Source: Eggerthellaceae bacterium (GTDB lineage: Bacteria; Actinomycetota; Coriobacteriia; Coriobacteriales; Eggerthellaceae). From it: a stretch of 8,185 nt of DNA. Shown piece after piece: positions 1 to 5,903 of the stretch (within the stretch, counting starts at the first letter, position 1; each line of letters begins with the position of its first letter). A model generated the notes under the pieces. That model did no database searches. It worked only from the letters and a program-made list of their open reading frames with translations, and was not told the origin of the DNA. The position numbers and the translations under genes were made by a program. The stretch spans positions 1 through 8,185 of the forward strand of contig DMNP01000205.1 in the NCBI GenBank assembly GCA_003452695.1, read 5' to 3'.

Positions 1-475
1 GGTTCTTGAACATGCCCTGATAGCTGGCGCCCGCCACGGCCAGCGCCGCGCCCGACAGCAGCACCACGATGATGCGCGGGAAGCGAATCTGGAACAGCAC
101 GTTGTCGGTTTCCTGGCTGAAGTAGGGCCAGGCGGGGTCGATTGCGTGCATAACGTGGTCGTACACACCGTAGAACCATTCCACCGGGGTAAGGCCGTAG
201 CGGCCGAGCATGAACGATGCGAAGAACACGACCACGAACGCGGCCACGATGGCGAGCTTGGCCCACAGCGGCACCTTCTTGTTGAAGGCGCGCTCGGCGG
301 CCAGCGCCTCGGAGGCGAACTCGTCGTCCTCGCGCACGCCCGCCACGGCGAAAGGGTCCTTCTTCAGCGCGCGCTTCTGGGCGCGCGTCAGCTTGGCGGG
401 GACCTGCGCGTCGTCTGCGCCGCCGGCAACGGGCGCGGCGGCCTCGGCCCTGCTCTTGTCCACTCCGGGACCCAT
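1..475 (-). CDS. FecCD/BtuC-family ABC transporter permease, N-terminal 158 residues (partial at window edge)
   Basis: This is the start of an inner-membrane permease of the FecCD/BtuC/FhuB family, which imports iron-siderophore, haem or cobalamin with a binding protein and an ATPase. I translated it directly from the minus strand. The ATG at 475 lies 2 nt after the stop of the DUF2149 gene, with an AGAGGG ribosome-binding-like site in the end of that gene, so translation is probably coupled. Residues 1-68 are a hydrophilic, Ala- and charge-rich cytoplasmic extension. A first membrane segment spans about residues 70-90. The family signature follows at about 130-158: Arg-Phe-Pro-Arg, a hydrophobic run, Ser-Gly-Ala-Ala-Leu-Ala-Val-Ala-Gly-Ala, then Tyr-Gln-Gly-Met-Phe-Lys-Asn. 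Known members carry R-x-P-R, GAALAxAG and QGxxxNPLA at this point. The remaining membrane segments and any ATPase gene lie beyond the left edge. The family call is firm; the ligand is not determined. Confidence 0.9.
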   Translation of the reverse strand, partial: MGPGVDKSRAEAAAPVAGGADDAQVPAKLTRAQKRALKKDPFAVAGVREDDEFASEALAAERAFNKKVPLWAKLAIVAAFVVVFFASFMLGRYGLTPVEWFYGVYDHVMHAIDPAWPYFSQETDNVLFQIRFPRIIVVLLSGAALAVAGASYQGMFKN

Positions 476-477
476 GG

Positions 478-873
478 CTAGGCGCCCTCTGCCGCGTCGG
501 CGGCGGCACCGTCGGCAGAGCCCGCAGCCGCCTGGGCCTCGCCGCCCGCCTGGCCCGCGCCGTCTTCCAGCAGGTACATCTGGCCGGTGCGCGGGTCCTG
601 GTACACGGTGCCGCGCTGGATGTAGGAGCTGCCCTCGGCGGTCAGGATGTCCTCGAGCGACTGGATGTCGTCAACTTGCTCGGAATCCTCTATTTCAACC
701 TGCTGCACGTTCTGCAGGTCCACGTTCCAGGCCACCACGAGCGCCACCATCAACCCGCAGGCGAACACGAGCATGGCATCGGCGATGTTGGCCACCGACG
801 ACATCGGGTCCACGTCCTCGTCGGGCTCGACCGTGCGCAACGGCGCCGCCGTGTTCTCGTACAGGCTGATCAT
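478..873 (-). CDS. DUF2149 protein, ExbD-like single-pass membrane partner of the ExbB-type channel
   Basis: This 131-residue protein starts in an ATGA overlap with the stop of the channel gene. A clear GGAGG at 881-885, 7 nt upstream, supports the start. Layout: a short acidic cytoplasmic N-terminus containing Asp-Pro-Met near residues 22-24, one membrane helix at about 30-50, then an extracytoplasmic acidic region (about 55-80) and an Ala/Gly/Asp-rich tail from about 105. The helix begins with Asp32 in the string D-A-M-L-V-F, which resembles the D-V-M-L-V-L of ExbD and TolR, where the Asp carries protons. I recognise DUF2149 from the string D-P-M-x-x-V-A-N-I-x-D-x-M-L-V-F and from its pairing with a MotA/TolQ/ExbB gene. 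The inferred role is the ExbD-like subunit of a proton-driven motor. The C-terminal half shows no ExbD periplasmic-domain features that I can see. Confidence 0.85.
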   Translation of the reverse strand: MISLYENTAAPLRTVEPDEDVDPMSSVANIADAMLVFACGLMVALVVAWNVDLQNVQQVEIEDSEQVDDIQSLEDILTAEGSSYIQRGTVYQDPRTGQMYLLEDGAGQAGGEAQAAAGSADGAAADAAEGA

Positions 874-1664
874 GACTGCGCCTCCGCCGTGGCCGGCGCG
901 GCCGGCGCGGCGACCCCCTGTTCCTGCACTGCCGGCGCCTGCGTTCCCGACGAGCGCTTCAGGGCGTCGCGGAAGGCCTGGGCATGCGAGCTGGGTCGCG
1001 ACACGCTTATCTGGCCCGCATCCTGCAGCATGCCAATCTTGTACAGCATCGATGCCATGGCGCTTTCCAGCGCATTCATGTAACTGCCGTACCATGTTTT
1101 CCGGATGCGCGCGATGACCAGGCACACGGCCGCGGCGGCAAGGCCGGCCACCGTGGTGTTGAACGCGATTATCAGCGAACTGGAAAGCGCGCCCAAATCT
1201 CCCTGCCCCATGGCCGCGATGCCCGGGCCGAGCGGTATGAGCGTGCCCATCAGGCCGAGCATAGGCGCTACGCGCACGGCCACGTTGTTGCGGTTGACAA
1301 TGCGCTGGTAGCGCACCTCTTCTTCGTTCATCAGGCGCTTCACCAGCGCGACCAGCATGTCGCCCGGCAGCGTGCGGTAGTCGTACACGGTAAGCAGCGC
1401 CAGCTTCTGGCGGTTCAGCAGGCCCGATTCCTCGACAACGCCCGGGATGGCCCCCTGGTCGGCGTCGGCCAGGGCGTCCAGCAGCTGCGGCATGTGCACC
1501 TTGAAGTTGCGGTGCTCGGTAACCGCCTCCACCAGTATGCTGCCGATGCAGAACACCGCATACACGATGAACGCCAGCAACAACACGATGGTCGGCCCCA
1601 GCAACGAGTCCGATACGATGCGCAGTATGTCGCCCAGGTACGTCTGGGTCGTGACGAAGTCCAT
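870..1664 (-). CDS. MotA/TolQ/ExbB proton channel family protein
   Basis: This 264-residue membrane protein belongs to the family that forms proton-conducting stators (ExbB, TolQ, MotA). TM1 spans about residues 22-48. A cytoplasmic region follows at about 50-125. TM2 (about 128-152) carries the family block A-P-M-L-G-L-M-G-T-L-I-P-L-G-P-G at 133-148, and TM3 (about 160-188) carries A-F-N-T-T-V-A-G-L at 167-175. The C-terminus is cytoplasmic and Ala/Pro/Gln-rich from about 240; part of it is encoded by a tandem 9-bp repeat at 891-908. A strong AGGGGG site about 7 nt upstream supports the ATG at 1664. Being followed immediately by DUF2149 and a FecCD permease suggests it energises metal-chelate uptake or processing. 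From memory, homologues with DUF2149 partners accompany CobN-like proteins elsewhere. The family is secure; the driven process is inference. Confidence 0.93.
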   Translation of the reverse strand: MDFVTTQTYLGDILRIVSDSLLGPTIVLLLAFIVYAVFCIGSILVEAVTEHRNFKVHMPQLLDALADADQGAIPGVVEESGLLNRQKLALLTVYDYRTLPGDMLVALVKRLMNEEEVRYQRIVNRNNVAVRVAPMLGLMGTLIPLGPGIAAMGQGDLGALSSSLIIAFNTTVAGLAAAAVCLVIARIRKTWYGSYMNALESAMASMLYKIGMLQDAGQISVSRPSSHAQAFRDALKRSSGTQAPAVQEQGVAAPAAPATAEAQS

Positions 1665-1776
1665 ACCCTATCCCCCTATGCCGGCGCGGCGCACCCTGCA
1701 CCGACCGACATCATCCGTTCGAGCCGTTTCAACCCGCTTCGAACCATTTCGCCTTATTCTGGTATATTTCCTATTC

Positions 1777-1805
1777 AGTCTATTCTTATATGAAGCATTT
1801 TACAA
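1777..1805 (-). promoter_or_regulatory. Candidate sigma-70-type promoter for the ExbB/DUF2149/permease operon
   Basis: On the minus strand, TTGTAA (1800-1805) and TAGACT (1777-1782) are separated by 17 nt, each matching 4 of 6 consensus positions. They lie in an AT-rich dip within otherwise GC-rich DNA. Transcription would begin near 1770, leaving a leader of about 105 nt before the ATG at 1664. Nearby alternatives such as TATAAG and TATACC cannot be excluded. Confidence 0.45.
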
Positions 1806-1867
1806 TGAAACTACGCAATGCACAGGAACAAGTAAGCGCAGGAACGCCGGGACTGCCCGCCGACGGC

Positions 1868-1903
1868 TACTGCCCATGGCCCGGTCGGGTTACTGCCCAT
1901 GGC
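1868..1903 (-). repeat. Tandem direct repeat, 13-bp units spaced 23 bp
   Basis: TACTGCCCATGGC occurs exactly at 1868-1880 and again at 1891-1903, so start-to-start spacing is 23 bp, close to two helical turns. A shorter copy, ACTGCCC, lies at 1852-1858. On the minus strand these read GGGCAGT(A). They sit upstream of the candidate promoter at 1777-1805, an arrangement typical of activator-binding sites. No regulator can be named from this sequence. Confidence 0.6.
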
Positions 1904-1965
1904 TTGGCCAGGGGCCCCGCCCCGGGCATGGGGATTCGGGCAAGGCTATCGGCTAGCATGAGAAT
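1889..1965 (-). promoter_or_regulatory. Conserved upstream element, copy 1
   Basis: These 77 bp align with 8005-8080 at roughly 86% identity with a single 1-nt gap. The alignment includes an uninterrupted 26-bp identical core (1916-1941 versus 8032-8057). Both copies have the same orientation and both lie upstream of a minus-strand transcription unit. Within each, TGCCC and GGGCA form an inverted pair with identical spacing (here 1894-1898 and 1924-1928). It could be an operator region or, if transcription starts further upstream, a structured leader. The candidate promoter lies between this element and the gene, which favours a DNA-level role. Confidence 0.65.
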
Positions 1966-2023
1966 ATCTTGAAGCCACCCGGTAAGCGCCTCACCCTTTG
2001 TTTTCGTGCTCTGCAAAATGCCA

Positions 2024-2050
2024 GAGGGCCCGGCGCGGTGCCGGGCCCTC
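2024..2050 (-). terminator. Hairpin terminator after the large surface protein
   Basis: This is a perfect 11-bp GC-rich stem (2024-2034 with 2040-2050) and a 5-nt loop, about 30 nt past the stop at 2081. On the minus strand the stem is followed within a few bases by TTTT. The T-run is short, so it may be a modest intrinsic terminator. Its position separates the surface-protein unit from the ExbB operon. Confidence 0.75.
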
Positions 2051-2080
2051 GGGTATGCTTGCGGCTTGTAGGGGGACGGA

Positions 2081-5000
2081 CTACTTGATGGTGATGGTCA
2101 GCTTCGCGGTCTGGGTCTTGGCATTGTAGTTGCCGTTGCCGGCAGACTTCACGTTCAGCGTGATCACGCACTTGCCCTTCGGAGCGCCCTTCTTCACGGC
2201 AACCTTGCCCTTCTTGGTCACACTTACGTACTTCTTGTACTTCTTGGTCACGCTCTTCTTGGCGTAGGTCGTCGTGCCCTTGCCGGCGGTCTTCACGACA
2301 GCCTTGGCCACGGCGGCGGGCTTGATGGTCTGGGCCTTCTTCTTCAGCGTCTCCAGCTTCAGATTTGCCTTGCCAGCCTTGGTCTTCAGCGTGTTGGCGG
2401 CCTTCTTCACCGTAATCTTCACGGTCTGGGTCTTCGAGGCGGCCTTGTAGCTGTCGTTGCCAGCAGCATTTGTCGTAATGCCGACGTTGTACGTGCCGGC
2501 CGGCGTGTTCTTGGCAACCGTGATCTTGCCGGTGGTGGCGTTAACCGTGAACTTGGCATCGCCGGAAGCCTTGGCGTACGTCACGGCACCCTGAGCCTTC
2601 GAGACCGTCAGCGGGTTGGCGATGACCTGAGCCTTCGCGCTGAAGGTGATGGCCTTCGGGTTGGCAGCCGCAACCGTCATCGGGTTGTCGGCCTTGTCCA
2701 CGGGCGTGGGCGTGGGCGTGGGCGTGGGCACGGTAATGGTGATGCTCGTCAGGTTGCTCCACAGGCGCTGTCCGGCCACCTGGGCACCCTCTGCGCCCGG
2801 ATCTTTGTAATCGGCTTCGGAAACACCGAATATGGCGCGGGGCGTGTTGCTATTGTTGGCAGCCGAGACATTCGCTGTCTGGACGGCTTCAGCATCGTTA
2901 TCGGCATTGGTTGCAGCTGAAAACTCAGTGAGCGAAAACACGAACGGAGCGTTCACGGCAGCCTTGTCGGTATTCGATTTATCCTGCTGGGCAGAAGGAT
3001 AGAAATTGCTCATGGCTTGAATCTGCTCGTACGTGAACACATTCGCGTTCTTGCCGCTCTTACCGTCGTAGGAAATGGTCGAACCGGCTGCCCAGGAATC
3101 GGAAATGCCCGCTTCCGACAACAGGTCGTCGAGCGTCACATACGTCGCAGCGGTGGCGACGCTCCAGTTGTTTCCAGCATAGAACAGCGCCGAAACCGGA
3201 TCGCTGGAAGCGGACTTCAGCGCTGCGAACTCGTCTGCTGTATTGTAAACCTTCTTAGCCACGGCTTCATCGTCGCCCGTCTGCAAGTACACCGTGAAAT
3301 ACGGGACGATTTCGATTTTCTTCTCGATAGTTCCGGAGTAGCTCCCCTTGCCCACGATGGCAACATCGTAGACGCCCATTTCCTTGAACTCTGCGTTCTG
3401 GCCGTTCTGCTTCACGACCACGTCGAAATCCGCGCCCTGCGTCAGCTTGACATCGTTCACTGTGACCGAAGGGGAAATGGCGATTGCTTCGCCCGAATAC
3501 GCATAGGTGGAATCGAACTTCTTCACGCTTGCACCGGACAAATCAATCGTTGCCGTAATGGTTACGCTGTTGATTTCAGGGGCTTCGCAGTTGTCGGTTG
3601 CAGCCGGGGCAAGACTAATCGTGGCTTCTCCTGGTCCCACGACCGTCCATGCCTTGCTCGAACCTCTTGGCCCCTGCGTCGTTACGAGCTTCACGACATC
3701 TTCGTTGCTCGACGTGGCCGCCAACGCATCGACCGTGCCGCCATCTTTCGTGTAGACGCTATCGACCGAAGCGGTAAGCGTCACTGCATCGCCGACAACA
3801 TACGCCGACTTGTTCGCAGTTATAACGCCCTTCGGCTCGGCCTTCGTAATGCTAAAGGTCTTGGTAATAGTGCCTGCATAGTTGCCGATGCCGGAAATCG
3901 TGGCAGTCGGCGCGGCCTCCGCATCAGAAGCTGCGGCCTTCACGTTGTTGGAGTAGGCAACCGTGTAATCGGTGCCCTGCACGAGCGCGGTCACGCCGTC
4001 CTTAACGGAAACGGCAGGTTCGATGGCCCGGGTAGTGTACGTGAAGGACTCGCCGTCAAGCGACGCTTCCAAAGCAGAAAAGTTGTCGCTTTCGATGACC
4101 TTGAAGGTGGCGGAGTTGCTGCCCTCGTAGTTGCTGCCATCCACGGCGGTAACAGTTACCGTGCCGGTCGCGCCAACCGTGGTGTTGTCGGTATAGCTGA
4201 CCGTGTAGTCGACGTCCTTGGCCAGCGTGCTGGCGCCGTACTTTACCGTCGGTTCGGGCTCGGCTTTGCCATCTTCGAGTATGCCGGCAGACACCGTGAC
4301 CGTGGCATTTTCAAGGTTAACCTTCAAGACGTCTTTATCGACGTTGCCGGTCGGGGTCAGATAGTCGGAAAGACCGGACTGGGAATTCAGATAGCTAACG
4401 CCCTCGACGAGCTTGGCCTGCACGTCGTCGTGCACGTAGCCGGTGTAGTCGCTGACCTCCCAGTTGGTGTAGGAGGCGCTGTCGGTCTTGGCCCAGTTGC
4501 GCACGCCGTCCATGCGCTCGGCCATGACAGAGGCGACAGACCCCGTCTTCAGATGGTAGAACGTCTCGTAGTAGTACGCAATCATGTCGGACTGGTCGAG
4601 CACCTCGGGGTAGACGCAGGGCAGGATGCGCCCGATGTTCTGGGCGTTCTCCACGCTGTTCACCGTCGTGCCAAAGGCCGAGCCGTAAGCCCAGTTCGTG
4701 CAATAGAACGTCTTGTCTAGAAGACCGTCGGTTTGCAGGAAGCCTGCCAAAGCGGTCGAGTCCATCGAGGCCTGGCCACCGATGATGATAACGTCCACGT
4801 TGTCCTTCAGCTGCTGCGCTGTAACACCTGAAGCGCCCAAGGCGCCCACCGTGTCGTAGTAGTTGTTCGCAACGCCCTGCACAGCCTCCAGATAGCGGTT
4901 GGTGGTCGCCGTGCCTTCGGCCACGCCATCGGTTATGATGGTGTAGGTCTTGGCAGAGGAGTCGTAGTTGCTGACGAGCGCGATGGTCTTCATCTTCACC

Positions 5001-5782
5001 TTGCCGGTGTCGATGGCCTGCTTCACCAGGCCCTTCTGGCCCAGGATGTAGCGCTCGTAGTTCTGCGCGATTTCCATCGGGTCGCCGTAGCGTGCAGAAA
5101 GGCTGCTATCGGCAGCAGAGACCTCGTTTGCCGCAGCGGCCAGACGATACATCGTCTGGATCATGGTCGGCAGGTTATTGCGGTTGTACGTAACGGCAAC
5201 GGGATTGTAGGAGTCAGCATCGAGCCCCCGCGCTTTCTCGACCTTGCGCGCGTTATCTGCGTAGAAGTCGTGCTCTTGCTCCGGATCGTTGTTGGGGAAG
5301 TTGTCAGAGCCCGTGCCCAAGATGATGTGGGGAAGCAGTTCCCACACCGCATCCTGGGGATTGGTGGTGTAGTCGCCGCCGCCGACGTAGTTGGCAAGCG
5401 CCGACATCGGCGATCCCTGGCGCCCGCCAATGGTGATGCCGGGAGTCAATTTGTTGTGGTGGTTGTACAGGTACGGGTCGGGATTCGTGTTGATGTCCGG
5501 GTCGCCGAAGAAGTTGTAAGTCTTCTCGGCCTCGTCCGCGTCGCGCTGGTTGGGGTTGTCCAGGCCCAGGATTTCGGGAGCCGGGTTGGCCGCCGCGTAG
5601 GCTGCGGCGATTATCTGGCCGTCGGCGCTCATGGCATCGGCCTGCGGGGCAACTTCGATCGACCCGGTGGTCAGGTCGGATGCGAAGGCGGGCAGGGGGG
5701 CCAGGCCCAGCGCCAGCACGCCCGCCAGGGCAGCACGCGTTACGCGCGCGCTGCCTTCGCGGATTTTCTTGCTTATTCTCAT
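2081..5782 (-). CDS. Secreted multidomain surface protein: binding-protein-like N-terminus, Ig-like modules, lysine-rich wall-binding-like repeats
   Basis: This is a 1233-residue exported protein. I chose the ATG at 5782 because an AAAGG site lies 6 nt upstream and a classical signal peptide follows at once, with a Lys/Arg n-region, a hydrophobic core and predicted cleavage after Ala-Phe-Ala at 32-34. An in-frame ATG at 5818 would add 12 hydrophilic residues before the signal.

Residues about 60-470 look like a divergent periplasmic-binding-protein fold. Clues are T-I-A-L-V near 266-270, N-R-Y-L-E-A-V-Q-G-V-A near 295-305, V-D-V-I-I-I-G-G at 329-336 and an aromatic ending near 400-410; a His-His pair sits at 108-109. 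Ig-like modules follow at about 487-563, 568-647, 652-748 (Big_2-like) and 751-826. An unassigned domain spans about 828-1018. A Pro-Thr hinge (about 1019-1027) leads to two related repeats of about 95-100 residues, the second very lysine-rich.

It has no sortase motif or C-terminal membrane anchor, so attachment is probably non-covalent. Likely role: a wall-associated ligand-capture protein working with the upstream lipoprotein. Confidence 0.85.
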   Translation of the reverse strand: MRISKKIREGSARVTRAALAGVLALGLAPLPAFASDLTTGSIEVAPQADAMSADGQIIAAAYAAANPAPEILGLDNPNQRDADEAEKTYNFFGDPDINTNPDPYLYNHHNKLTPGITIGGRQGSPMSALANYVGGGDYTTNPQDAVWELLPHIILGTGSDNFPNNDPEQEHDFYADNARKVEKARGLDADSYNPVAVTYNRNNLPTMIQTMYRLAAAANEVSAADSSLSARYGDPMEIAQNYERYILGQKGLVKQAIDTGKVKMKTIALVSNYDSSAKTYTIITDGVAEGTATTNRYLEAVQGVANNYYDTVGALGASGVTAQQLKDNVDVIIIGGQASMDSTALAGFLQTDGLLDKTFYCTNWAYGSAFGTTVNSVENAQNIGRILPCVYPEVLDQSDMIAYYYETFYHLKTGSVASVMAERMDGVRNWAKTDSASYTNWEVSDYTGYVHDDVQAKLVEGVSYLNSQSGLSDYLTPTGNVDKDVLKVNLENATVTVSAGILEDGKAEPEPTVKYGASTLAKDVDYTVSYTDNTTVGATGTVTVTAVDGSNYEGSNSATFKVIESDNFSALEASLDGESFTYTTRAIEPAVSVKDGVTALVQGTDYTVAYSNNVKAAASDAEAAPTATISGIGNYAGTITKTFSITKAEPKGVITANKSAYVVGDAVTLTASVDSVYTKDGGTVDALAATSSNEDVVKLVTTQGPRGSSKAWTVVGPGEATISLAPAATDNCEAPEINSVTITATIDLSGASVKKFDSTYAYSGEAIAISPSVTVNDVKLTQGADFDVVVKQNGQNAEFKEMGVYDVAIVGKGSYSGTIEKKIEIVPYFTVYLQTGDDEAVAKKVYNTADEFAALKSASSDPVSALFYAGNNWSVATAATYVTLDDLLSEAGISDSWAAGSTISYDGKSGKNANVFTYEQIQAMSNFYPSAQQDKSNTDKAAVNAPFVFSLTEFSAATNADNDAEAVQTANVSAANNSNTPRAIFGVSEADYKDPGAEGAQVAGQRLWSNLTSITITVPTPTPTPTPVDKADNPMTVAAANPKAITFSAKAQVIANPLTVSKAQGAVTYAKASGDAKFTVNATTGKITVAKNTPAGTYNVGITTNAAGNDSYKAASKTQTVKITVKKAANTLKTKAGKANLKLETLKKKAQTIKPAAVAKAVVKTAGKGTTTYAKKSVTKKYKKYVSVTKKGKVAVKKGAPKGKCVITLNVKSAGNGNYNAKTQTAKLTITIK
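2702..2725 (-). repeat. Hexanucleotide repeat encoding the Pro-Thr hinge
   Basis: Four perfect GGGCGT units (plus strand) encode alternating Pro-Thr, joining the unassigned domain to the lysine-rich C-terminal repeats. Changes in copy number would stay in frame and alter only hinge length. Confidence 0.85.
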
Positions 5783-5903
5783 AGGTTTCCTTTCTTGCCT
5801 GCGGTCGGCGCCGTGCACCGTGCCGCATTCCCTTTCTTACCGCGGTAGGGCCGCCTGTTCCTTCCCTCCTTTCGCCGCAAGCCCTTCACCGTAGAGGTGA
5901 CAC
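5783..5903. other. 121-nt spacer between lipoprotein and surface-protein genes
   Basis: This spacer holds no gene and no clear terminator or promoter on the minus strand. A perfect 10-bp palindrome, TACCGCGGTA, lies at 5838-5847. A weak 5-bp inverted repeat overlaps the lipoprotein stop at 5895-5905. Readthrough, and so a two-gene operon, is the simplest reading. Confidence 0.5.
5789..5793 (-). promoter_or_regulatory. Ribosome-binding site fixing the surface-protein start
   Basis: AAAGG on the minus strand ends 6 nt before the ATG at 5782. It selects that start, which begins directly with the signal peptide, over the in-frame ATG at 5818. Confidence 0.7.

Larger units (their letters stand above)
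1665..2080. other. Non-coding interval between the two minus-strand transcription units
   Basis: I see no credible gene in these 416 bases. They hold, in minus-strand order, a GC-rich hairpin terminator for the large surface protein (2024-2050), a conserved element also found at 8005-8080 (1889-1965), three short direct repeats (1852-1898), an AT-rich stretch with a candidate promoter (1777-1805), and the ribosome-binding site of the channel gene. Confidence 0.75.

Noticed and set aside
478..1701. A 407-codon open frame spanning both the channel and DUF2149 genes
   Set aside because: Its upstream part is an out-of-frame shadow of the channel gene, rich in Arg, His and Gly. Only the last 131 codons, from the ATG at 873, are the real DUF2149 gene.
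1969..1977. TTGAAGCCA next to copy 1 of the conserved element, also present at 8131-8139 beyond copy 2
   Set aside because: The distance from the element differs (3 nt versus about 50 nt) and a 9-base match can arise by chance.
2702..2725. GGGCGT hexamer repeat as a phase-variation switch
   Set aside because: The unit length is a multiple of three, so slippage cannot shift the reading frame; at most the hinge length changes.
3017..4720. A 567-codon plus-strand open frame opposite the surface protein
   Set aside because: It is an antisense shadow in GC-rich DNA. Its product has no coherent domains, and the minus-strand reading has a signal peptide and recognisable modules.
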